Below, piece after piece: positions 47,612-59,274 of a stretch of 64,000 bases of DNA. The notes below the pieces were generated by a model. That model was given only the letters and a program-made list of their open reading frames with translations. It was not told the origin of the DNA and made no database searches. Position numbers and translations under genes: made by a program. The stretch lies in contig NC_053035.3 of NCBI RefSeq assembly GCF_002575655.3, forward strand, positions 86,577,322-86,641,321, given 5' to 3'. The first letter of the stretch is position 1. Each line of letters begins with the position of its first letter. This DNA is from Aegilops tauschii subsp. strangulata (taxonomy: Eukaryota; Streptophyta; Magnoliopsida; Poales; Poaceae).

Positions 47612-50401
47612 ATGGAGTTCCATCTCACCATACCAGATGACTTGAGGATGCACACGGTATGTTCAATCTCACCCTAAATCAGTTGGCATGGCCTACTTTC
47701 CTGAACATATACTAAATATTGCTACATTTGGATAAAAGGTGCCACATGCACCATATACGTCAAAGGGGATTTTTTTCCTCTTCTTTCTATATTAGGCAAA
47801 TTAATGATGTATTATTCTTTTGATTACTCTCATATTTCCATGGCATCATGTTTACCATATCTATTTAATTATAGATTTTTTCCCTTCGATTTCAACTATT
47901 GTACATTTGTTTCAATTTGGGCCCATATTTGCATGTTACCATATTTTCTTTAACAATCCTACCATTTTCTGCAGCGCGTCCCTTGCTATGCAACAGAATC
48001 TGTAGTGCACAATCTTTCGCTTTACATAAATCAAGACTGCAGGGATGTCATACTGAACACAAACCATGGATTTACAATCATTGCTACTGTAAGACTTGAT
48101 GAACGTGGTGACTCCTATTTTGGCACTGGCCTTTGGAAAGAAATTTCTAAGTTTTATGTACTGAAAGCTGGCACTAAAATTGCACTTCACATAAAAGAGC
48201 CTGGTCATGAGATATATGCTAACTTCCCCGATGATATCATTTCTCCACACTTTGTTCGAAGTAAGTTTTCTTTTCAAGTATCTGCATGTTGACTTACCCA
48301 GCAATATCAAATGAATTGTGTGGTATTTAAGCAACCAATTATTATTCCATTTTCTTACTATATTCCTACCTACTAACTTCTAGTTACCAATACACTTTTC
48401 TATTGCCCTGTTTTAACTAAATATTCCCTGTACTCCCAGTTCTATCAGAAAGCGCCGCTGACAAAGAGACTCCGAAGGTGGAGAACAGGGCTGCCAACAA
48501 GCGGAGGTGGGGCGAGCAAGAACCGCAAGCGACTCTAGCAGGCCTAGACTTCATCAGCAGCCTCCCCGATGATATGTTGACAGTCATCATCTTCCTCCTC
48601 CCAATCAAATATGGGGCGCGGACAACCGTCCTTTCCCGGCGGTGGCGTCCCCTATGGAACTCCACCCCTCTCGACCTCATCGACACCCACAAGCTCTGGC
48701 ATGGCTATCGCAAAATCTTGGATGCGTTCTTCAAGATCGTCGGCAGTCACCCTGGCCCAACCTGAGGCTTAGAATGGGCAAGTTCCATTCCAACGACAAG
48801 GACCGAGCCAAGGTTGAAGACTGGTTCCGATCACCCGCCCTAGATCAGCTTGAGGAGCTCACTTATGATGATGGGCATATGCGCTCGCTGCCAACGTCCG
48901 CGCTCTGCCTCGCGCCCACGCTGTGCGTCGCCAAGTTGAGTAACTGCCATTCCCTCCCCCCCTTAATGACGCGTTCGCTCTTATTCCACCACGACTGAAG
49001 CACCTCGAGCTCGTTGTCGTCTGCCTCCCAAATGGTGACATGGAGCGCCTACTCCATGGCTGTACTACACTCGAGTACCTTCATCTTCAGGCGATCAATG
49101 GGTTGAGTAGCTTCCACATCACCTCCATGACTCTCCGGACTATTTATGTGTGTTGCTAGTGTGGCAAGAAGACATCACAAGATGTGTACCACGGTATGGT
49201 CATTGAGGACACACCTTCACTTGAGAGATTACTTGTAGTTGATCAAGAAGGTCCAACAAGAATCAATGTCATTTCCGCGCCGAAATTGACAGTGGTGGGC
49301 TACTCGTCTGACAAATACTCCGAACTTGTTATTGGATCCACACCCGTTCAGGTACAATAGCCGCCTTCTACCTCTCCTTCTAGAAATTAACATCATTTCT
49401 AATTTTGAATATGTATGTTCGTCTGTCATCCAAAAAATGATCCCGCCAAGCTTGACCCCGAAACTGCGCACAGTGAAGGTCTTGGCACTAGAATCTATCG
49501 GCCCCAACTTGGATTCCTGAGATGCTTTCCGTGCCTGGAGAAGCTATATATCGAGGTGATGTTCCTTTCCTGTTAATTGTTAACCATAAGGGAGTTCAAT
49601 TTGTGACACCTTTTTCCAAGTTTACAATGACAATGTACTACAATTTCTGAAGGATTTTTTGGAGGATTTCAGTACATACAAGTCCCCCCCCATATTGGTT
49701 GCTTGATCCATATGGTTACAATCCATAAGCATTTCTCCTTTGGATTCATCTGTACTAGTTTTCTTAGGGAACTTTTCATCCACTCCAACCTCTTGTGAAG
49801 AAGGCTACATTTTTCTAGATTGTAATCAAATGCCCATTTTAATCATGTCGGATCGAAGATGGCATGTTAGTGCATTTTACAGATCCTGCAAACCAAATAG
49901 GCCTGTAGTAGTGTTCAAAACTGCATGTAGGCACTAACACGTTTTCTACTTTTGCAGATAAGATTAGGCCCGGTGGTGGATAATGTGATACAATATAACA
50001 ATCACGTCGAATGCCTAGATCTGCATCTCTCGGAAATTACTTTTAACTCCTACCGAGGGACCTTACCGGAGATTATATTCACCAGGTTCTTTGTTGTCAG
50101 AGCAAGGGTGCTGAAGGTAATGAGGTTTGCCCTACATTTATTTCACAAAAATGAATGGTTTGTTGATCAGCGCCGGCGGCTGCGGCAGAATGGAATAGGC
50201 TCCGAAAATGCTGAATTTCATTTTGGAACTTCAGATGACAGAGTAATCGGAAGTCATCGTGTCAACCCCATACATGACTTCTCAGTGGCTGACCCCTTTG
50301 CAAAAATTACGAGGTTTCGAAATAGACTTACAAGTGGTAATATTAGTTTGAACCTCTTTGATATCCATGTTCAGCTGATCAGCGCGAGCATTTGCAGCTG
50401 A
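47612..50401 (+). pseudogene. B3-like / F-box / FBD gene, frameshifted
   Basis: Exons 47612-47656 and 47975-48260 join in phase and encode a B3-like fold (MEFHLTIPDDLRMHT; GFTIIATVRLDERGDSYFGTG; WKEISKFYVLKAGTKIALHI). The second exon ends in phase 1 and the next, from 48440, continues in the same frame into an F-box (LDFISSLPDDMLTVIIFLLP, then LSRRWRPLWNSTPLDL). The frame breaks near 48755 and near 48960, with leucine-rich-repeat-like sequence continuing to about 49530 (ERLLVVDQEGPTRINVISAP). A last exon from about 49960 to 50401 carries an FBD domain (HVECLDLHLSEITFNSYRG; FFVVRARVLKVMRFALHLF; PIHDFSVADPF). F-box/FBD proteins are substrate adaptors of SCF ubiquitin ligases. The B3-to-F-box join is predicted only from splice signals. 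Two or more frameshifts make it a likely pseudogene here. Confidence 0.68.
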
Positions 50402-51183
50402 TGAGTCGAATTTCATTTCAAATATCAGTTTGAACCTTGTAATCTTCGAATTTGAGCCATATAACTCTGGAATTTGAACCTTGTAATATTTCGAGCTTTT
50501 GTGGTGCAATCGTTGAAATGGCATCGTATGAGACTCGTATATTGGGAGCACTATTTTGACCCTAATATGCAATGGAATTAGATTTTATTAACCATTCTCG
50601 AATCTGTTTACCTTGTCGATCTCATAGCACACGATCTGTATAGCTAACTCGGCTGCGATCTTCGACATTGTTGCGCACAGTTGGTTTCTTCAACCGTGTG
50701 CCCTGTAGATCGCAGAATTAATTATCGCACTCGAGTGTCCATCATCACCCTTCTGTGTAACTTTGACCTCATCACCCACAGGTAAACTTATGAGCGAAGT
50801 CATTCCACACACTTTGTTTTTACAAAGCTTTTTGCCAATAAACGCCCATGATTTATCCCTCTTGTAGCCGATGCGTGGCCAAACTAGCCGGGCGGGAAGC
50901 TTGCGTGGTAGCGCGGGAACAGGCTCATCGATGATACATTTGGCGCCTCTTCGAGCCCACGCGTGGTTAAACGAAACGCGTGCGGTGCGGTGTTGTCAAG
51001 TGTGCACTGGAATCCTCCGCTATGAACGCCGTGACAAGACATGACGATTACAGGCCGGCCAGCCACCATTTATTACAACGGCTATTTAACCCTTGTGTCT
51101 CTTCAACCTTTCGATCGCGCCCCACAATTGCAAGAAGCACACCTACCACGACAAATTCTTAGAGGGTATCCTGCGCGGCTCCA
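50402..51183. other. Intergenic, no gene seen
   Basis: No coding or RNA feature is supported. A short inverted phrase resembling AACCGTGTGC occurs near 50690 and again near 47020-47050, possibly ends of a small transposon, but I could not define an element. A weak TATTTAA box near 51084 could belong to the downstream exonuclease-like gene. Confidence 0.5.
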
Positions 51184-51903
51184 ATGGCGCTCCGAGCGGC
51201 TGCCGACGACGAGCAGCAGTTCATCATGCATGCCGTAGTGGACACCCACAGAAGGTTCACGGAGCACTCAGTGGTGTACACCAACAACCCGATCTGGGTG
51301 GAGCACTCCATCCACATTATGGAGTTGTTGCTTGCCAAGGAGAAGTACAAGGTGGTCATGTTCGACCTCGAGTACACCCGCGCTCGTGTCGGGTCTCGTC
51401 CCAAGGTCGCCGTCGCCCAGATGTGCATGCGCAACCACGTCCTCGTCTACCACTACTGCCTGGCCATAAGGCCTTGCGAGCGTTTCGCCAGGTTTGTCAA
51501 CGACCCCCACTACATGTTCGCTACGGTGGACATCACCAACGATGTAAAGGTGCTCAAGAATTCAGGCATCGCCTGCCAGAATCTTGTCGACATCCAGGGC
51601 CAATACAAGATCTGGGGCAGCAAGGACCATGAGAAGGACTCACTGGTTCACCTTGCCGAGGCCATCATCGACCCCTACTGCAGAGACATGAAGGATTCCT
51701 GCAACAAGGACAAGTGTGCCTAGCACTCGGCCTGGATGGAGAAACTCGACAAAGCTCACGTGGTGTACGCGGCTAAGGAGGCGTGGACGAGCTACGACAT
51801 GCACAAGCGGATCATTGACATGAGGAAGTGCCTCCTTCCCCAAAACGGCCAGGGATCCAGCCGGAAGCAGAGCAATGGCAAGCGTCATCGCAACAATAAG
51901 TAG
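51184..51903 (+). pseudogene. 3'-5' exonuclease-like (DEDD) gene with in-frame stop
   Basis: Single exon from ATG 51184. The DnaQ/RNase D-type fold is shown by Exo I MFDLEYT (Asp61, Glu63), Exo II around TNDVKVLKNSG (Asp120), and Exo III-like VYAAKEAWTSY near residue 195. The frame has TAG at 51721-51723 (codon 180), between Exo II and Exo III, and then continues to TAG 51901-51903, giving 239 codons plus stop in total. In addition the usual Exo III aspartate (YAAxDA) reads Glu199. The basic tail (SSRKQSNGKRHRNNK) follows. WRN-exonuclease-like plant proteins degrade nucleic acid from the 3' end; this one would be truncated and probably non-catalytic. An 80 bp gap separates it from the Gypsy LTR at 51985. 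Confidence 0.85.
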
Positions 51904-51984
51904 ATGATAGATCCTCGTTTCTCCTAGTTTAGTATGCATGTAATTGCTTACTTTGGTGTGTGGAAATGTTATGTGTGTAGTCAC

Positions 51985-52457
51985 TGTCGGTGTCAAAACC
52001 GGCAGATCTCGGGTAGGGGGGCCGAAGCTCTATGTCTGCGGATTGATGGTAACAATAATCAAAGGGACACAACGTTTACCCAGGTTCGGGCCCTCTTAAT
52101 GGAGGTAAAACCCTACTCCTGCTTGATTATATTCGATGGGTATAGGGGTTACAAGAGTTGATCTACCTCAAGATCGTAGTGGCTAAACCTAACTTGGCTA
52201 GCCTGTCAATGTTATGATCCTGCCTTCAGTCTAAACCCTACGATTTATATAGATATCGGAGGGGCCTAGAGTTGTACAAAGTCGGTTAAACAGAAAGGAA
52301 ATAACATACCTGGACACCTAAACTTGCCTTTCACGTATACAGGAGTCCCAACCGGACACGAGAAGCGGTCTTCTTCCTTGTATCTTGACAGCCCATTAGT
52401 CTGGCCCATATCGAATAGACCGAACACCCGAGGACCCCTTAGTCCAGGACTCCCTCA
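51985..52457 (-). repeat. LTR of a second Gypsy copy
   Basis: 473 bp, TGTCGGTGTC ... CTCCCTCA, same family as the LTRs at 35138 and 43795 but with many differences. Preceded by GTCAC. Its partner lies beyond 64000. Confidence 0.9.
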
Positions 52458-52483
52458 GTAGCCCCCTGAACCAGTCTTCAGTG

Positions 52484-54213
52484 TGTTGGAAATATGCCCT
52501 AGAGGCAATAATAAATAGGTTATTATTATATTTACTTGTTCATGATAATCGTTTATTATCCATGCTAGAATTGTATTGATAGGAAACTCAGATACATGTG
52601 TGGATACATAGACAACACCATGTCCCTAGTAAGCCTCTAGTTGACTAGCTCGTTGATCAATAGATGGTTACGGTTTCCTAACCATGGACATTGGATGTCG
52701 TTGATAACGGGATCACATCATTAGGAGAATGATGTGATGGACAAGACCCAATCCTAAGCCTAGCACAAGATCGTGTAGTTCGTTTGCTCAGAGCTTTTCT
52801 AATGTCAAGTATCATTTCCTTAGACCATGAGATTGTGCAACTCCCGGATACCGTAGGAATGCTTTGGGTGTGCCAAACGTCACAACGTAACTGGGTGGCT
52901 ATAAAGGTGCACTACGGGTATCTCCGAAAGTGTCTGTTGGGTTGGCACGAATCGAGACTGGGATTTGTCACTCCGTGTAAACGGAGAGGTATCTCTGGGC
53001 CCACTCGGTAGGACATCATCATAATGTGCACAATGTGACCAAGGAGTTGATCACGGGATGATGTGAGTTACGGAACGAGTAAAGAGACTTGCCGGTAACG
53101 AGATTGAACAAGGTATCGGGATACCGACGATCGAATCTCGGGCAAGTACCATACCGATTGACAAAGGGAATTGGGTACGGGATTGATTGAATCCTCGACA
53201 TCGTGGTTCATCGGATGAGATCATCGAGGAGCATGTGGGAGCCAACATGGGTATCCAGATCCCGCTGTTGGTTGTTGACCGGAGAGTCGTCTCGGTCATG
53301 TCTGCATGTCTCCCGAACCCGTAGGGTCTACACACTTAAGGTTCGGTGACGCTAGGGTTATAGAGATATTAGTATGCGGTAACCCGAAAGTTGTTCGGAG
53401 TCCCGGATGAGATCCCGGACGTCACGAGGAGTTCCGGAATGGTCCGGAGGTAAAGATTTATATATGGGAAGTCTTATTTTGGTCGCCGGAAAAGTTTCGC
53501 ACTTTATCGGTATTGTACCGGGAGTGCCGAAAGGGGTCCAGGGGTCCACCAAGGGGGTCCACCAGCCCCGGGGGGCCACATGGGCTGTAGGGGGTGCGCC
53601 TTGGCCTATATGGGCCAAGGGCACCAGCCTCAAGAGGCCCATGCGCCAAGAGATAAGAAAAAAAAGGGAGAGTCCTAAAGGGGGAAGGCACCTCCGAGGT
53701 GCCTTGGGGAGGAAGGACTCCTCCCTGGCGGCACCCTTCCTTGGAGGAAGGGCCAAGGCTGCGCCCCCCCTCTCCCTTGGCCCTATATATAGTGGGGGGA
53801 AGGGAGGGCAGCAAAATCCAAGCCCTGGCGCCTCCCTCTCCCTCCCGTGACACATCTCCCTCCTCCCGCAGCGCTTGGCGAAGCCCTGTTGGAATCCCGC
53901 TACTTCCACCACCACGCCGTCGTGCTGCTGGATCTCCATCAACCTCTCCTCCCCCCTTGCTGGATCAAGAAGGAGGAGACGTCGCTGCTCCGCACGTGTG
54001 TTGAACGCGGAGGTGCCGTCCGTTCGGCGCTAGGATCATCGGTGATTTGGATCACGACGAGTACGACTCCATCAACCCCGTTCTCTTGAACGCTTCCGCT
54101 CGCGATCTACAAGGGTATGTAGATGCACTCCTTTCCCCTCGTTGCTAGATTACTCCATAGATTGATCTTGGTGATGCGTAGAAAATTTTGAATTTCTGCT
54201 ACGTTACCCAACA
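52484..54213 (+). repeat. Angela-type 5' LTR
   Basis: 1730 bp with CCCTATATATAGTGGGG near 53780, the likely promoter TATA box. Several frames of 60-194 codons are open on both strands and recur in the 3' LTR; these are properties of the LTR, not genes. Confidence 0.96.
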
Positions 54214-54214
54214 G

Positions 54215-54231
54215 TGGCATCATGAGCTAGG
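54215..54231 (+). promoter_or_regulatory. Angela-type primer-binding site, changed
   Basis: TGGCATCATGAGCTAGG follows the LTR after one base. It departs from the initiator-tRNA-Met complement TGGTATCAGAGC at several places, so priming may be weakened. Confidence 0.7.
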
Positions 54232-55554
54232 TCTATGCATAGTTTCTATGCACGAGTAGAACACAAAGAAGTTGTGGGCGTAGATGTTGCCAATTCTTCT
54301 TGCTGCTACTAGTCTTATCTTGTTTCGGCGGCATTGTGGGATGAAGCGGCCCGGACCGACCTTACACGTACGCTTACGTGAGACAGGTTCCACCGACTGA
54401 CATGCACTAGATGCATAAGGTGGCTAGCGGGTGTCTGTCTCTCCCACTTTAGTCGGAACGGATTCGATGAAAAGGGTCCTTATGAAGGGTAAATAGAAAT
54501 TGGCATATCACGTTGTGGTCTTACGTAGGTAAGAAACGTTCTTGCTAGAAACCTATACAAGCCACGTAAAAACTTGCAACAACAATTAGAGGACGTCTAA
54601 CTTGTTTTTGCAGCATGTGCCTTGTGATGTGATATGGCCAGAAGATGTGATGAATGATATATGTGATGTATGAGATTGATCATATTCTTGTAATAGGAAT
54701 CACGACTTGCATGTCGATGAGTATGACAACCAGCAGGAGCCATAGGAGTTGTCTTTATTTTTGTATGACCTGCGTGTCATTGAATAACGCCATGTAAATT
54801 ACTTTACTTTATTGCTAAGCGCGTTAGCCATAGAAGTAGAAGTAATCGTTGGCGTGACAACTTCATGAAGACACAATGATGGAGATCATGATGATGGAGA
54901 TCATGGTGTCATGCTGGTGACAAAGATGATCATGGTGCCCCGAAGATGGAGATCAAAGGAGCAAAATGATATTGGCCATATCATGTCACTATTTGATTGC
55001 ATGTGATGTTTATCATGTTATGCATCTTATTTGCTTAGAACGACGGTAGCATAAATAAGATGATCCTCACTAAAATTTCAAGAGACGTGTTCCCCCTAAA
55101 TGTGCACCGTTGCGAAGGTTCGTTGTTTCGAAGCACTACGTGATGATCGGGTGTGATAGATTCTAACGTTCGAATACAACGGGTGTTGACGAGCCTAGCA
55201 TGTACAGACATGGCCTCGGAACACATGCGAAACACTTAGGTTGACTTGACGAGCCTAGCATGTACAGACATGGCCTCGGAACACAAGAGACCGAAAGGTC
55301 GAGCATGAGTCGTATAGAAGATACGATCAACATGGAGATGTTCACCGATGATGACTAGTCCGTCTCACGTGATGATCGGACACGGCCTAGTTTGACTCGG
55401 ATCATGTATCACTTAGATGACTAGAGGGATATCTATCTGAATGGGAGTTCATTAATTAGATGAACTTCATTATCATGAACATAGTCAAAAGGTCTTTGCA
55501 AATTATGTCATACGCTTTAGTTCTACTGTTTAAGATATGTTCCTAGAGAAAATT

Positions 55555-58500
55555 TAGTTGAAAGTTGGTAGTAGCAATTATGCGGACTGGGTCCGTAAAC
55601 TGAGGATTGTCCTCATTGCTGCACAGAAGGCTTATGTCCTTAATGCACCGCTCGGTGTGCTGAACCTCAGCGTCGTCTGTAGATGTTACGAAACATCTGA
55701 CATACACGTTTTGATGACTACGTGATAGTTCAGTGCGTATTGCTAACGGTTTAGAATTGTGGCACCAAAGACAGTTTTGAAACGTCGCAGAACATATGAG
55801 ATGTTCCGAAGACTGAAATTGGGATTTCAGACTAGTGCCCACGTCAAGAGGTATGAGACCTCTGACAAGTTTCTTAAGCCTGCAAACTAAGGGAGAAAAA
55901 GCTCAATCGTTGAGCATGTGCTCAGATTGTCCGAGTACCACAAATCGCTTGAATCGAGTGGGAGTTAATCTCCCAGATGAGATAGTGATAGTTCTCCATA
56001 GTCACTGCCACCAAGCTAGTAGAGCTTCGTGATGAACTATAACATATTAGGGATAGTTATGATGATCCTTGAGCTATTCGCGATGTTTGACACCGCGAAA
56101 GTAGAAATCAAGAAGGAGAATCAATTGTTGATGGTTAGTAAAACCACTAGTTCTAAAAGGGCAAGGGCAAAAGGGATACTTCATGAAACAGCAAATCATT
56201 TGCTGCTCTAGTAAAGAATCCCAAGGTTGAACCCAAACCCGAGACTAAGTGCTTCTGTAATGAGGGGAACGGTCACTGAAGCAGTACTACCCTAGATACT
56301 TGGTAGATGAGAAGGCAGGCAAGGTCGACAGAAGTATATTGGATATACATTATATGAATGTGTACTTTACTAGTACTCCGAGCAGCACCAGGGTATTAGA
56401 TACTGGTTCGGTTGCTAAGTGTTAGTAACTCGAAATAAAAGCTGCGGAATAAATGGAGACTGGCTAAAAGTGAGATGACGATGTGTGTTGGAAGTGTTTC
56501 CAAGGTTGATGTGATCAAGCATCGCATGCTCCCTCTACCATCGAGATTGGTGTTTGCGTTGAGCATAAACATGATTGGATTATGTTTATCGCAATACGGT
56601 TATTCATTTAAGGAGAATAATGGTTACTCTGTTTATTTGATACCTTCAATGGTCTTGCACCTAAAATGAATCTCGATCGTAGTGATACACATGTTCATGC
56701 CAAAAGATATAAGTACCACATACTTGTGGCACTGCCACTTGAGTCATATTGGTATAAAACGCATGAAGAAGCTCCATGTAGATGGATCTTTGGACTCACT
56801 CGTTTTTGAAAAGATTGAGACATGCGAACCATGTCTATTGGTATATATGCATGAAGAAACTCCATGCAGATGGATCGTTTGGACTCACTTGATTTTGAAT
56901 CACTTGAGACATGCAAATCATACCACATGGGCAAGATGACTGAAAGGCCTCATTTTCAGTAAGATGGAACAAGAGAGCAACTTGTTGGATGTAATACATT
57001 TTGATGTGTGCAGTCCAATGAGTGCTGAGGCATGCAGTGGATATCGTTATGTTCTTACTTCACAGATGATTTGAGTAGATGCTGAGTGTATTTAGTTGAT
57101 GAAACACAAGTCTGAATTATTGAAAGGTTCAAGTAATTTCAGAGTGAAGTTGAAGATCGTCGTGACAAGAGGATAAAATGTCTGTGATATGATCATAGAG
57201 ATGAGTATCTGAGTTACGAGTTTGGCACACAATTAAGACATTGTGGAAAGTGTTTCACAATTAATACTGCCTGGAACACCATAGTGTGATGGTGTGTCCG
57301 AACATCATAACTGCACCCTATTGGACATGGTGCATACCATGATGTTTCTTATCGAATTACCACTGTCGTTTATGGGTTAGGCATTAGAGACAACCGCATT
57401 CACTTTAAATAGGGCACCACGCAATTCCGTTGAGACGACACCGTTTAGAGAAACCTAAGTTGCCGTTTCTTAAAAGTTTGGGGCTGCGATGCTTATGTGA
57501 AAAAGTTTCAGGCTGATAAGCTCGAACCCAAAGCGGATAAATGCATCTTCATAGAAAACCCAAAATAGTTGGGTATACCTCCTATTTCAGATCTGGAAGC
57601 AAAAGTAATTGCTTCTAGAAACGAGTCCTTTCTCGAGGAAAAGTTTCTCTCGAAAGAATTGAGTGGGAGGATGGTGGAGACTTGATAAGGTTATTGAACC
57701 GTCACTTCAACTAGTGTGTAGCAGGGCACAGGAAGTTGTTCCTGTGGCACCTACACCAATTGAAGTGGAAGCTTATGATAGTGATCATGAAACTTCGGAT
57801 CAAGTCACCACCAAACCTCGTAGGACGACGAGGATGCGTGCTACTTCAGAGTGGTACGTGATCCTGTCTGAGATATCATGTTGTTGGACAATACTGAACC
57901 TACGAGCTATGGAGAAGCGATGGTGGGCCCATATTCTGACAAATGGTTAGAAGCCATGAAATCCGAGATAAATGGATCTTTGAGAAAAAGACGGACGTGG
58001 ACGGTAATGTTACCGTCTATGAAGCTCGACTTGTGGCAAAGAGTATTTCCACAAGTTCAAGGAGTTGACTACGATGAGATTTTCTCATCCGTAGCGATGC
58101 TTAAGTCCGTCGGACTCATGTTAGCATTAGCTGCATTTATGAAATCTGGCAGATGGATGTCAAAACAAGTTTCCTTACCAGTTTTCGTAAGGAAAGGTTG
58201 TATGTGATACAATCAGAAAGGTTTTGTCGATCCTAAGGATGCTAAAAGGTATGCTAGCTCCAGCGATCCTTCCATGGACTAGAGCAAGCATCTCGGAGTC
58301 AGAATATACGCTTTGATGGAGTGATCAAAGTTTTTGGGTTTATACAAAGTTTGTTAGAAACTTGTATTTACAATAAAGTGAGTGGGAGCGCTACAACATT
58401 TCTGATAAGTATATGTGAATGACATATTGTTGATCCGAAATGATGTAAAATTTCTGGAAAGCATAAAGGGTTGTTTGAAAGGAGTTTTTCAAAGGAAGAC

Positions 58501-59095
58501 CTGGATAAAAGCTGCTTACATATTGGGCATCAAGATCTATAGAGATAGATCAAGACGCCCGATGATACTTTCAAAGAACGCACATCTTGACATGATTTTG
58601 AAAGAGTTCAAAATAGATCAGCAGAGAAGGAGTTCTTGGCTGTGTTACAAGGTGTGAGTATTGAGTAAGACTCAAGACCTGACCATAGCAGAAGAGAGAG
58701 AAAGGACGAAGGTCGTCCCCTATGCTTTAGACGTAGGCTCTATAGTATGCTATGCTGTGTACCGCACATGTAGTGTGCCTTGCCATGAGTTGGTCAAGGG
58801 GTACAATAGTGATCCGGGAATGGATCACATGACAGCGGTCGAACTTATCCTTAGTACCTAGTGGACTAAGGAATTTTCTCGATTATGGAGGTGAAAGGGA
58901 GTTCGTCATAAAGGGTTACGTCGATGCGAACTTTGACACTAATCTGGATGACTCTGAGTAGTAAACCGGATTCGTATAGTAGAGCAATTATTTGAAATGG
59001 CTCCAAATAGCGCGTGGTAGCATCCACAAGATGACATCGATATTCGTAAAGCACCCACGGATCTGAAAGGTTCAGACCCGTTGACTAAATAACCT
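55555..59095 (+). pseudogene. Angela-type gag-pol, heavily decayed
   Basis: Only scraps remain. Gag-like sequence is at 55560-56200 (NYADWVRKLRIVLIAAQKAY). GAG-pre-integrase lies near 56730-56850 (HLSHIGIKRMKKLHVDG; FEKIETCEPCLL), with a tandem repeat of about 95 bp right after it. Reverse transcriptase pieces are at 58040-58200 (VQGVDYDEIFSSVAMLKSV) and 58415-58640, where the polymerase motif reads VNDILLI with Asn in place of the catalytic Asp. RNase H remnants are near 58910 (KGYVDANFDTNLDD). Stops and frameshifts occur every few dozen codons, and most integrase is missing. No product can be made. Confidence 0.88.
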
Positions 59096-59274
59096 CTCTC
59101 ACAAGCATAACATGATCAAACTAGAACACATTGAGTGGTAATCACATAGTGATGTGAACTAGATTGTTGACTCTAGTAAACTCTTTGGATGTTGGTCACA
59201 TGGTGATGTGACCTATGAGTGTTAATCACATGGTGATGTGGACTAGATTATTGACTCTAGTGCAAGTGGGAGAC

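Noticed and set aside
46990..50700. Inverted CACACGGTT / AACCGTGTGC phrases as ends of one transposon around the F-box gene
   Set aside because: Orientation and flanks do not give matching TIRs or a target duplication.
5282..51723. TAG read as a sense codon (recoding)
   Set aside because: Nuclear grass genes use TAG as stop; frames also have frameshifts, and CHG deamination explains the bias better.
52484..54213. LTR frames of up to 194 codons, repeated at 60149-60733
   Set aside because: They lie in the BARE1/Angela LTR on both strands, match no domain I know, and are conserved only because LTRs are copies.
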